From NCBI GenBank assembly GCA_007118695.1, contig SKRC01000006.1:1-57882 (forward strand): DNA of 57,882 nucleotides. The letters are read 5' to 3'. How positions within the stretch are numbered: the stretch's first letter is position 1; every line of letters begins with the position of its first letter. The DNA is from Balneolaceae bacterium. GTDB lineage: Bacteria > Bacteroidota > Rhodothermia > Balneolales > Balneolaceae. This document shows positions 7,640 through 15,449 of this stretch, piece after piece. The notes under the pieces were generated by a model. The model was not told the DNA's origin. It saw only the letters and a program-made list of their open reading frames with translations, and made no database searches. The position numbers and the translations under genes were made by a program.

Positions 7640-9127
7640 TCACTTACTTTCGGGTTTCCAGGACTTTGAGGCAGAGCGGATCACTTCACCGACCTTGTCA
7701 GCGGAGATTCGCTCCTGCTTCATATCATCCCGGTACCGGATTGTAACGGTATTGTCTTCCAGGCCGTCAAAATCGACGGTAATGCAGAAAGGTGTCCCGG
7801 CCTCATCGAGGCGCCGATACCGTTTGCCGATTGAGCCGGCCTCATCGTAGAGTACCCTGTAATCTTCGCGCAAATCCTTCTCAATTTTTCGCGAGAGCTC
7901 CTGGAGTTCCGGTTTTTTTACCAGCGGGAAGATACCCGCCGTAATCGGAGCAAGTTCCGGGTGCATTTTCAAGACCGTTCTGGTTTCACCCTCCACCTCC
8001 TCTTCCCGATAGGCGTCGCAGAGCACCATCAGAATGGTGCGATCCAAACCGACGGAAGTTTCCACTACATAGGGGACATAGCGGTCCCGCGTTGATTGAT
8101 CGAAATATTCCAGTTTCTTTCCCGAATACTCCTGGTGCTGCGACAAGTCGAAGTCCGTACGATTATGAATACCTTCTACCTCCTGCCAGCCAATGGGAAA
8201 CAGATATTGGATATCGGCGGCCGCCCTGGCGTAGTGCGCGAGTTTGTCGGGCGGATGCGGCTCTGCTCTCAGGTATTTTTCCCGAATGCCAATTCCTTTA
8301 TGCCACTCCATCCGTTTGTTCAGCCACTCATTGTACTGCTCTTCATCCGCTCCCGGCTTTACAAAATACTGCATCTCCATCTGTTCAAATTCCCGCATAC
8401 GGAATACAAACTGTCGGGCCACCACTTCATTTCTGAATGCTTTGCCGACCTGGGCAATACCGAACGGTATCTGCTGGCGGGCCGTGTCCATCACATTTTT
8501 GTAATTGACAAAGATCCCCTGTGCGGTTTCAGGCCGCAGGTAAACGGCATCGGCATCTTCGGCCGAGGCAACGGCGCCAAACTGTGTTTTAAACATCAGG
8601 TTGAACTGCCGCACGTCCGTCCAGTCAAAAGCACCCGATTCAGGAGCTTTGATCTCATAATCCATGATGATTTTGTGCAGATCCTCGCACAATCCCACTC
8701 TCGTCCCGGACGTATCGAGCAGCTCCTTAACCTGTTCTGCTTCCTTCTCCTTGCCGTCTTTTCGCAGTTTTTCGATATGCTGTTCGATCAACATATCAGC
8801 CCTGTACCGTTTTTTCGACTGCTTGTCATCGATCATCGGATCATTGAATCCCTCCACATGGCCGCTCGCCTCCCAAACTTTCGGATGCATGAAAATGGCC
8901 GCATCGACACCAACTATATTCTCGTGCTTCTGCGTCATTTCCCTCCACCAGGCATCCCGAATGTTACGCTTGAGTTCCGCGCCAAGTGGCCCGTAATCGT
9001 ATACAGCCCCCAAGCCGCCGTAGATCTCGGAAGACTGGAATATGAACCCTCGTGATTTTGAGAGTGAAACAATTTTATCAAGTTGCTGAAGATGATCTAT
9101 GGACATTGCTTTTTTTGATTCGTTCAT
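7640..9127 (-). CDS. glyS: Glycyl-tRNA synthetase (dimeric, eukaryote/archaea-like type)
   Basis: Charges tRNA-Gly with glycine. This is the single-chain alpha2 type, a class II synthetase. Visible elements: GFIFQSSEIYGGLGAVYDYG near the N-terminus, motif 2 around FRNEVVARQF with REFEQMEMQYF, and motif 3 ETSVGLDRTIL, followed by the anticodon-binding domain beginning near LAPITAGIFPLVKK. 495 aa. ATG at 9127 is the first start; ATG at 9106 (MSIDHLQQLDK) is also plausible because the first seven residues are Lys/Ser-rich and look dispensable. It is divergent from asd across about 300 nt. Confidence 0.95.
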   Translation of the reverse strand: MNESKKAMSIDHLQQLDKIVSLSKSRGFIFQSSEIYGGLGAVYDYGPLGAELKRNIRDAWWREMTQKHENIVGVDAAIFMHPKVWEASGHVEGFNDPMIDDKQSKKRYRADMLIEQHIEKLRKDGKEKEAEQVKELLDTSGTRVGLCEDLHKIIMDYEIKAPESGAFDWTDVRQFNLMFKTQFGAVASAEDADAVYLRPETAQGIFVNYKNVMDTARQQIPFGIAQVGKAFRNEVVARQFVFRMREFEQMEMQYFVKPGADEEQYNEWLNKRMEWHKGIGIREKYLRAEPHPPDKLAHYARAAADIQYLFPIGWQEVEGIHNRTDFDLSQHQEYSGKKLEYFDQSTRDRYVPYVVETSVGLDRTILMVLCDAYREEEVEGETRTVLKMHPELAPITAGIFPLVKKPELQELSRKIEKDLREDYRVLYDEAGSIGKRYRRLDEAGTPFCITVDFDGLEDNTVTIRYRDDMKQERISADKVGEVIRSASKSWKPESK

Positions 9128-9423
9128 ACATTTTCATCGGTTTGGCAATCATGCATTCGATTATTCCCTTTCCCCCGTCCTGCGATTAACCGGGATATGA
9201 CTTCCATACCGGTCATTTGCTCCATACGCCGGGATCAAAAAATCAGGAATACACAATTAACAAAACAGAGGCAGGAAGATATAAAAATTTGAAGCTTTAA
9301 TTAATGAGATAACTATGCCTATCTTTCAGCTTCTGTGTTAAAAAGTCTTCAGGGTGTTTTACCCCCCGGCCGGTTCAATGCAGGAACCTTACGTAAACTT
9401 TTAAGTGATATTAAATACGAACA
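9128..9423. other. Intergenic, 296 nt: divergent glyS/asd promoter region
   Basis: AT-rich in its second half. It contains ATGCCTATCTTT at about 9314-9325, the same 12-mer that carries the promoter-like TATCTTTG before the tRNA-Gln gene, so it may be an asd promoter (reading TATCTTTC here). No terminator, leader peptide or riboswitch fold was recognised. Confidence 0.35.
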
Positions 9424-10479
9424 ATGAAAAATTTGAATGTTGGCATACTCGGTGCCACCGGTGCCGTTGGCCAAAAATTTATCCGATTACTACAGGAACA
9501 TCCCTGGTTCCATATCAAGGCCCTCGGGGCTTCTGAACGATCTGCAGGGAAAAATTATCGCGATGCCGCTCAATGGGTCGAATCGATCCCCTTGCCGGAT
9601 CACATTGCCAAAACCACCGTACGTCCCTGCACTCCGAAGGAATTCAGTGATGTCGACTTCGTATTCTCCGGCCTCGATTCTTCCGTTGCGGGGGAAATCG
9701 AAGCTGCATTTGCCGGGGCAGGCATTCCGGTGATCTCCAATGCTAAAAATTTCAGAATGGACGAGCACGTACCGCTTCTGGTACCTGAAGTCAACCCCGA
9801 CCATACAGATCTGATCCGGCATCAGGATTTCAGCAAAGACGGCAAAGGGTGGATCGTCACCAATCCGAACTGTGTGGTTGTTCCTCTTGTGATGGCCATG
9901 AAGCCCCTGCATGATCGCTATGGCATCCGGTCCCTGATTCTGACCTCCATGCAGGCAATTTCCGGCGCCGGCTACCCCGGTGTTCCCAGCCTCGATATCC
10001 TCGGAAATGTGATTCCCCTGATATCCGGGGAAGAATCCAAAATTCACACCGAACCGCTGAAACTGCTCGGCACCCTTGCCGGTTCCTCCGTCAGTTTTGC
10101 CGATTTCCCCATCCAGGCGACGGCTACCCGTGTACCTGTACGAAACGGCCATATGCTTTCCATTTCGGCATCATTAAAAACCAAACCCAAAAGCCGGGAT
10201 GAGATTGTCGATACACTGACGTCCTGGAAAAGTCCGCTCTCCGGCCTCAATCTTCCTTCAGCCCCTGAACATCCGCTTTATCTTCATGATGATGAGCGCT
10301 ATCCGCAACCTCTGCTGCATGTGGATGAAGAGAGGGGGATGCGAACGGCGATTGGGCGGGTGAGAACCGGAGAGGTAATGGATCTCTCCTTTATTGCGAT
10401 GGCTCACAACACCGTCCGCGGCGCTGCCGGCGGGGCGATTCTCAATGCCGAACTTCTGGTGGCGAAGAAGATCCTCTGA
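9424..10479 (+). CDS. asd: Aspartate-semialdehyde dehydrogenase
   Basis: Reduces aspartyl phosphate to aspartate semialdehyde with NADPH, feeding lysine/diaminopimelate, threonine and methionine synthesis. NADP-binding GATGAVGQ is at residues 10-17 and the catalytic cysteine is C150 in VTNPNCVVVPL. The SGAGYPGVPSLDI segment is typical of the archaeal/fungal-like branch. 351 aa. Stands alone on the plus strand. Confidence 0.95.
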   Translation: MKNLNVGILGATGAVGQKFIRLLQEHPWFHIKALGASERSAGKNYRDAAQWVESIPLPDHIAKTTVRPCTPKEFSDVDFVFSGLDSSVAGEIEAAFAGAGIPVISNAKNFRMDEHVPLLVPEVNPDHTDLIRHQDFSKDGKGWIVTNPNCVVVPLVMAMKPLHDRYGIRSLILTSMQAISGAGYPGVPSLDILGNVIPLISGEESKIHTEPLKLLGTLAGSSVSFADFPIQATATRVPVRNGHMLSISASLKTKPKSRDEIVDTLTSWKSPLSGLNLPSAPEHPLYLHDDERYPQPLLHVDEERGMRTAIGRVRTGEVMDLSFIAMAHNTVRGAAGGAILNAELLVAKKIL

Positions 10480-10565
10480 TTCAGTCAACAGGGGGGTGGC
10501 ATGATGGGAGATAATGGTTGTGCTAATCCGCATTTCCATGTTCTTCCCTGGAGACTCTGTGCAGA

Positions 10566-10585
10566 CTTGATATCAAGATATCAAG
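10566..10585. repeat. 20-bp near-perfect palindrome
   Basis: CTTGATATC, AA, then GATATCAAG: 9-bp arms around a 2-nt centre. It also reads as a direct repeat of GATATCAA. It lies between the convergent 3' ends of asd and the 129-aa gene, where an operator would be unexpected. Confidence 0.5.
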
Positions 10586-10703
10586 CAACATCTCATCCGG
10601 CTTGCTGCTCCATGTGGCCAACGCTGTCCGTTCCGTTGTGCATTCGATTCATCAATTAAACCCTACCGACTATTTCGGGTTAAATTGTTCGACTGTCACC
10701 GAT

Positions 10704-11093
10704 TCATTCGTCGAGTTGATTCAACCGGAATTCGGACAGGGCCAGGCGGGTTGTGGATACGAATTCCTTGAGGGTTTTTCTGTGTTTTCTGGCCACTTTC
10801 ATGGTCACTTCCCCCGAGTGGGAATTGGGCAGCTCCTGGATCAACCGCATCGATTTTACAGTTAATACCAGCCGCAGCGTGATCCACCAATCTTTGATCT
10901 CAAGGGATGCCAGATCATCCATGCCAAGACGCAATTCTTTTACATCTGATTTGAGTGATAAACCCAGTGCATCTTTGATCTTGTATTGAATGACCACCCT
11001 GTTGGGTTCATACCGGATCAATCCTTCCGCTTCCTGGAAGCCAAGATCTATATCTGTAATTCTGAATGGTACCTGAACTGAATTTCCGACCAT
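10704..11093 (-). CDS. Small conserved-looking protein, possibly PH-like domain
   Basis: 129 aa, no signal peptide or membrane segment. I do not recognise the family with certainty. The pattern of alternating beta-strand-like segments (VPFRITDIDLGF, GLIRYEPNRVVIQYKIKD, WWITLRLVLTVKSM) followed by a basic C-terminal helix (RKHRKTLKEFVSTTRLALSEF) resembles bacterial pleckstrin-homology-like proteins. The ATG at 11093 follows a 437-nt intergenic region and the composition is protein-like with no frame conflict. Role unknown. Confidence 0.62.
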   Translation of the reverse strand: MVGNSVQVPFRITDIDLGFQEAEGLIRYEPNRVVIQYKIKDALGLSLKSDVKELRLGMDDLASLEIKDWWITLRLVLTVKSMRLIQELPNSHSGEVTMKVARKHRKTLKEFVSTTRLALSEFRLNQLDE

Positions 11094-11322
11094 GGCATCA
11101 ATATCCGATAACGTTTAATCAAACCCAAAACAGCAGAACGATTTCATGCATCATTTGAACAGGAATTGCTTCATTTCCTTCAAGAGATTGCGCTCAAAAC
11201 GGATCGATGATCCCCCCGAATGCTCCGGTATATTCCAGCCTCTCAGGGCCGATCAACTATCATCTGAAATCTAACTGACGGGGTATCCGGCGAGCCGGAA
11301 TCGTTGTTTTGCCTCATAGCTA
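11094..11322. other. Intergenic upstream part, no gene
   Basis: First part of the 437-nt gap before the LTD gene. It holds the minus-strand promoter region of the 129-aa protein. A short inverted repeat TCCGGC-GA-GCCGGA lies at about 11286-11299, without a T tract. Nothing else is seen. Confidence 0.3.
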
Positions 11323-11352
11323 CCAATAAAATAAAAATAATTACATTTTTTT

Positions 11353-11385
11353 TGTAAGGATTTGACTTGAGACCGATCATACATA
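11353..11385 (+). promoter_or_regulatory. ECF-sigma-like promoter, copy 1
   Basis: TGTAAGGATT (11353-11362), a 7-nt spacer, then AGACCGATCATACATA (11370-11385). These two blocks are identical to those at 51763-51795, and similarity continues upstream through an A/T tract to 11323 (about 51 of 63 positions by hand count). The layout TGTAAG-N15-CGATCA resembles extracytoplasmic-function promoters of the TGTAAC-N15/16-CGTC kind. It points toward the putative ncRNA and the LTD gene. Confidence 0.65.
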
Positions 11386-11386
11386 C

Positions 11387-11496
11387 AGAGAACACAGAGA
11401 TAACTACATGCGGGGATGCTGCCTGAGACAGTATCCCTGATGTCCTTCTAACATAGAACATCAAGGCCGGGATTGATCTCCCGGTCTTTTTATTTT
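11387..11496 (+). ncRNA. Putative small RNA or structured leader 1
   Basis: About 110 nt from just after the ECF-like promoter to an intrinsic terminator. No convincing ORF (the only ATG frame, at 11408, stops after 10 codons). It can form a long hairpin (11406-11420 with 11430-11443, one bulge and two wobbles) and an alternative hairpin (outer arms TGATG/CATCA, inner arms TTCTA/TAGAA, 11438-11463) that share bases 11438-11443 and so exclude each other. It ends 34 nt before the LTD gene, so it may be an independent sRNA or a leader that attenuates that gene. The 5' end is estimated from the promoter. Confidence 0.55.
11465..11496 (+). terminator. Intrinsic terminator of ncRNA 1
   Basis: GGCCGGGA / TCCCGGTC stem (11465-11472 with 11479-11486, one G-T wobble), loop TTGATC, then TTTTTATTTT. 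Confidence 0.8.
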
Positions 11497-11530
11497 CAGT
11501 ATTCAACATCAAAACGTACAAGGGAGTACC

Positions 11531-13423
11531 ATGATGTTCCTGACATATTCCCATCGACGATCAGCAGCCTGCCTGATTTTTCTATTCCTGCCGGTTTTAT
11601 CATCAGGGCCGGAAGCACAACAGGTTGTACTGGATGAGGATTTTGAATCTGAAAACCTGGCCGGCCACCCGGCCTGGACCGGCGATCCCGAACACTTTAC
11701 GTTTGTCAGGGAAGGAACACGTACCCTGCTTCGATTGAACAGCCCCCCGGATCAGAGCCGTTCCCAGCTTCGCACAGTCCTGGACGCTGCCTATGGCAGC
11801 TGGGAATTTTATTTTCGACAGGAGTTTACAGCCAGCAACCTGAACCGGAGTTTTATTTTTCTCCTGGCCGACAGGGAAGACCTCAATTATCTTGACGGCA
11901 GCCCGGTCAGCGGATATGCCGTTCGAACCGGTGAAAATGGCGATCCCAAACGGATAAGGCTGATCCGGTTTGACAGTGGAACCCAACATGAGATACTCTC
12001 ATCCCAAACCGTTCTTGAACCGAATGCCGGATACCGCATAAAAATAACCCGCACCCGTCAGGGAGAATGGCAGCTGCATGTGGTACAAGGCCATGAAAAC
12101 AGTCCGGTACCGGATTCCGGAACAGTTGTCGACGACACCTATCAACAAGGCGGATATTTTGGTTTTCTGCTGCGATATACAACTGCCAATACAGACCGGT
12201 TTTATTTTGATGATATCCGTATGGTTTCAGATTCCGGGCCACTTGCCGTCGATTCCGTATCTGTCGTTGACCGGCAAACCCTGTTGGTCCATTTTAACCG
12301 GCCGCCGGATCCGGCTACCATCCCGCATGCAGCTTTTTCTCTTGAGAACAGCCCGGATCCGTCTGTTGTCAAACCGGCCGGAGGCAGCTCCGTTCAGCTT
12401 GGTTTTTCCAGCCCGATGCAGGGGGGAATGGAACGTATCACAATAACCGGTTTATACGACCTTTACGGAAATCCGATTGATTCCGCACCTGCAGAGTTTC
12501 TCATCGCTATGCAGGCCGTCCCAAACGATTTGGTGATCAATGAGATTTTGTATGATCCGGCCGGACCAACGGATAAGCATCTCACAGGGCAATCCGAGTA
12601 TATAGAGATCCATAACCGCCGGAGTTTTGCCGTACGTATTGAAGGGTTGCATCTCAGGGACAGGAAGGATAACTCTTCCCTGGCCACAACAATCGAACCC
12701 GCAGAATCCGGAACTGTCTGGCTACCCGGCGGCGGATTTCTGCTTCTCTACCCGGAAAACGAAGAAGCAGACTTTCAGTTCAGCCGGGTGGCGCAATTTT
12801 TTGATCTGCCCGCCGATATCGCACCATTTGCCGTTCGTTTTCACAGATCCACACTCAGTCTGCCGTTGAGTGGCCGTACCGTGGTGTTATCGAATTCGGA
12901 GGGCAGGGTTATCGATCGAGTTGATTATCGCCCGGAATGGCACAATCCCAATCTCATTGATACCAGGGGAATTGCACTTGAACGGGTAAACCCGGACCTC
13001 TCATCCAACGATCCATCCAACTGGAGTTCAAGCACGGCGCACCGGGGAGGAACCCCGGGGAAACGCAACGCCCTCTTACAGCAGCCGGAACAGATGCCGC
13101 CGGAAACCGGAATCACATTGGAACCCAATCCGTTTTCACCTTTTGGCGACGGCTTTAATGACAATCTGTACATCAATTATAAACTGGATGAATCCGACTA
13201 CCTGGTAAGGGTAAGAATTTTTGATCGATATGGGCGGCTGGTCCGGAATCTTGCCGAATCGCATCCGGCCGGTTTTGAAGGAAGCCTGATCTGGGACGGA
13301 CGCACCGACAAGGGACAGGATAACAGGATCGGCATATATATTGTACTCTTTGAAGCCTTTAACAGTGCTACCGGCCGCAACCGCACATTCCGGGAGACAG
13401 CCGTGATTGCGAGGCGGTTTTGA
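11531..13423 (+). CDS. Secreted lamin-tail-domain protein with CHU_C/FlgD-like C-terminus
   Basis: 630-aa predicted extracellular protein. Signal peptide at residues 1-30 (hydrophobic AACLIFLFLPVLSSG). The N-terminal half looks like a laminin G/concanavalin-like beta sandwich (VLDEDFESENLAG, WEFYFRQEF, FYFDDIRMVSD), followed by an Ig-like segment, then a lamin tail domain (LVINEILYDPAG, SEYIEIHNRR, NSEGRVIDRVDY). The last ~100 residues (LEPNPFSPFGDGFNDNLYI, VRIFDRYGRLVRNL, GIYIVLFEA) match the gliding-associated CHU_C/FlgD-Ig type of C-terminal domain, which in the FCB group often directs secretion by the type IX system. It lies directly downstream of ncRNA 1 and may be controlled by it. Cargo function unknown. 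Confidence 0.8.
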   Translation: MMFLTYSHRRSAACLIFLFLPVLSSGPEAQQVVLDEDFESENLAGHPAWTGDPEHFTFVREGTRTLLRLNSPPDQSRSQLRTVLDAAYGSWEFYFRQEFTASNLNRSFIFLLADREDLNYLDGSPVSGYAVRTGENGDPKRIRLIRFDSGTQHEILSSQTVLEPNAGYRIKITRTRQGEWQLHVVQGHENSPVPDSGTVVDDTYQQGGYFGFLLRYTTANTDRFYFDDIRMVSDSGPLAVDSVSVVDRQTLLVHFNRPPDPATIPHAAFSLENSPDPSVVKPAGGSSVQLGFSSPMQGGMERITITGLYDLYGNPIDSAPAEFLIAMQAVPNDLVINEILYDPAGPTDKHLTGQSEYIEIHNRRSFAVRIEGLHLRDRKDNSSLATTIEPAESGTVWLPGGGFLLLYPENEEADFQFSRVAQFFDLPADIAPFAVRFHRSTLSLPLSGRTVVLSNSEGRVIDRVDYRPEWHNPNLIDTRGIALERVNPDLSSNDPSNWSSSTAHRGGTPGKRNALLQQPEQMPPETGITLEPNPFSPFGDGFNDNLYINYKLDESDYLVRVRIFDRYGRLVRNLAESHPAGFEGSLIWDGRTDKGQDNRIGIYIVLFEAFNSATGRNRTFRETAVIARRF

Positions 13424-13442
13424 AGCAGGTGCAAGGGGCAAG

Positions 13443-13560
13443 GAACAGATGAATATCGAACAGTAGAACAATATCAGTAGAACGATAGAATAATAGAATA
13501 TTAGAGCAATCGAATTTGGAATAGGGTGCGGGGAGTAAGCGAACAGATGAATATCGAACA
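13443..13560. repeat. Direct 20-mer repeat and octamer run
   Basis: GAACAGATGAATATCGAACA occurs at 13443-13462 and again at 13541-13560. Between them lies a degenerate octamer run, AGAACGAT, AGAATAAT, AGAATATT, AGAGCAAT (13479-13510). It sits between the end of the LTD gene and the end of the decarboxylase gene. Confidence 0.75.
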
Positions 13561-13631
13561 AGAGAACAAGGAACGGGCCCAGGGAGCAAGGATCAGGGAG
13601 CGAAGCACTTCAAATTCCAGCGCTGAATCCG

Positions 13632-13681
13632 CGAACACCCCTCAAAAGCCGGCGCTGAACGCGCAGGCTTTATCTCCCCTC
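13632..13681 (-). repeat. Hairpin repeat family A, copy 4
   Basis: Inverted relative to copies 1 and 2. The flanks CGAACACCCCTC and ATCTCCCCTC are conserved; the internal stem is AAAGCC-G-GCGC against GCGC-A-GGCTTT (13645-13671), different in sequence from the other copies. A partial match to copy 2 (GCACTTCAAATT) lies just to the left at about 13605-13616. Confidence 0.6.
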
Positions 13682-13718
13682 GGAGGGGTGAACTTCAGTT
13701 GCCCCGAAGGGTTTCCTC

Positions 13719-15080
13719 TCAGAACTCCTGCGCTTCAAGGCGATCCATTATTTCATCTGCAAAATCCTCGTGTTCCGGTTTCATGAGCACGCTGCGTAAC
13801 ATCACGGTTTCGCTGCTGTCGGCGGTATAGCCGGGATGCAGATAGGTGAATCGGCCGGAGGGCACCTTGAGCAGGCTGAGATACAAAGGCTTTTCCCGCT
13901 TGTCCATCTGGTTTTCAAAAACCTGTTTGGAGATGGCAGAAACACTGCTGGTTTTCCGGTCCCGGGGAGTGGGAAAATAGCAGACGATATCCAGGTCCGG
14001 CTCCCTGTAGAGGGTGTAGTTTTCCGATGCGCCTAACCCGGCCGCCAGTTTTTTGGCTGCTTTGCGGCATGAAAGCAGCACTTCACCCAAACCCTCGCGG
14101 GAGAGAGGCAACAACTGCAGGGTAAGCCAGAGTGCTGCAGCCGATGCACCCGCCCTGGAACATTCAAGGGAAATTTCACCCAGATGTAAATCCTGGGAAG
14201 TAAAATAGGTATACGGTGAGTCGTGTTTATAAAAACGGCCAATCTTCGGGTCTTTGAACAGAACACTTCCACATCCATAGGGCTGCAATCCGTGTTTATG
14301 AGGATCGATAACAATACTGTCGGCTTCACCGGTTAGCTGCCAGGGCGCCGGATCAATTCCCTCTTCACCGGCAATAAGTGTATAAAAACCGCCATACGCC
14401 GCATCGATGTGGATGCGAATGCCGTGCCTGTCAGCCCAGGACTTAAGCTTTTGCAGAGGTTCCACACGGCCTTCCCCGGTCGTCCCCAACGTCACTACAA
14501 GGGTGCCTATTTGATCGGCCTGCTCTTCCAGGGCATTCATATCAGGCTCACCCGACTCATCCGTGGCAATGGTGATGTACGGGGTATTCAGCACACGGCA
14601 CATCCGGTTGTGGGTATAGTGGGCATCAGCTGTCGATGCAATTGCCTTGCCCGGATGAAGTTCGCGGGCAATCCAGAGCGCTTCCAGGTTCGCTATGGTT
14701 CCTCCCGATGTCAGATGGCCCAAAAATGATTGGCCGTATCCAACCATGTCAGCCAGGTCTTCCATGACCTCCTTTTCCATCCGGGAGGTGGGTGGCCCGC
14801 CATCGAGTGCATGGTTATTCGGATTGATTGTCATGGCCAGAGAATATGCCACCCAAGCTGCCGGATGGGGCGGTTTCAGCATCTGGCCGGCGTATGAGGG
14901 GTGATGAAACGGATAATTGCCGGTTAACCGCTTGCAAAACCGTTCGAAAAGCTGTTCCATTGCCTCCGGCTCTACCGGCCCGTCGCGGCCACCGGGAATT
15001 TCTCCATAGGAGTCGCGCCACTGATCCAGGCTTTTCAGTGCTTTTTCAAACAATGCCAGGTAATCTTTGTAACGGTTCAT
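13719..15080 (-). CDS. PLP-dependent group II amino-acid decarboxylase family protein
   Basis: Fold-type I pyridoxal-phosphate enzyme of the aromatic amino acid/glutamate decarboxylase family, which turns an amino acid into an amine and CO2. The Schiff-base lysine is K262 in IDPHKHGLQPYGCG; HIDAAYGGFY supplies the cofactor Asp, and LTSGGTIANLEAL is the phosphate-binding region. 453 aa, near family length. The substrate (aromatic amino acid, aspartate or other) cannot be decided by eye. No neighbours suggest a pathway; both flanks are repeat-rich. Confidence 0.88.
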   Translation of the reverse strand: MNRYKDYLALFEKALKSLDQWRDSYGEIPGGRDGPVEPEAMEQLFERFCKRLTGNYPFHHPSYAGQMLKPPHPAAWVAYSLAMTINPNNHALDGGPPTSRMEKEVMEDLADMVGYGQSFLGHLTSGGTIANLEALWIARELHPGKAIASTADAHYTHNRMCRVLNTPYITIATDESGEPDMNALEEQADQIGTLVVTLGTTGEGRVEPLQKLKSWADRHGIRIHIDAAYGGFYTLIAGEEGIDPAPWQLTGEADSIVIDPHKHGLQPYGCGSVLFKDPKIGRFYKHDSPYTYFTSQDLHLGEISLECSRAGASAAALWLTLQLLPLSREGLGEVLLSCRKAAKKLAAGLGASENYTLYREPDLDIVCYFPTPRDRKTSSVSAISKQVFENQMDKREKPLYLSLLKVPSGRFTYLHPGYTADSSETVMLRSVLMKPEHEDFADEIMDRLEAQEF

Positions 15081-15334
15081 AAATTAACCTCTGTCATACT
15101 TGTCTATCCCGCATATCGCTACGCGTACAAAAAATGAGCACTCCGTGGGGAAAAGATGTACCCCGACCGCCGTCGCGGTACAAAAAATGGGCCCCGACAC
15201 CCGCCGGGGGAAATCGCTATGCTCGGAGCTCACAACAATTTTGTAGAAAATGTTATAACCTATTATAATGCTACAAGTTGGATCAATATTTGAGGTTTCA
15301 TAAAAAGGGTTTTCCGGCGAACTATTCCCCTCAG
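15081..15334. repeat. Intergenic with repeat family C units
   Basis: Upstream of the decarboxylase gene. It contains two copies of GTACAAAAAATG (15125-15136 and 15178-15189) within GC-rich, partly self-complementary DNA, related to the unit at 24515-24535 (GTACAAAAGATGAGTCCCGA). It begins near CTATCCCGCAT (15104-15114), which matches the inverted end of repeat family B. No gene. Confidence 0.55.
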
Positions 15335-15445
15335 CTGCGTTAAAACTAATATAATGTGCTCAATAGACAGCTGTACGAGACAATTTCGCTGCTATTTTAG
15401 CTTCGTTTTGCTAAGGAATAATTTCCTGGTGAATAATGCGGGCTA
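15335..15445 (+). repeat. Repeat family B, copy 1
   Basis: About 110 nt starting CTGCGTTAAA, then GCTTCGTTTTGCT, and ending CCTGGTGAATAATGCGGGCT. It shares its start, centre and end with copy 2 at 47390-47496. It ends 4 nt from the stop codon of the minus-strand gene at 15450. Confidence 0.65.
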
Positions 15446-15449
15446 TCCA

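Noticed and set aside
8096-9055. 319-codon plus-strand open frame opposite glyS
   Set aside because: Lies wholly antisense to glycyl-tRNA synthetase with its motifs intact; no protein-like pattern.
9490-10152. 220-codon minus-strand open frame opposite asd
   Set aside because: Antisense to asd, Gly/His-rich with no recognisable family.
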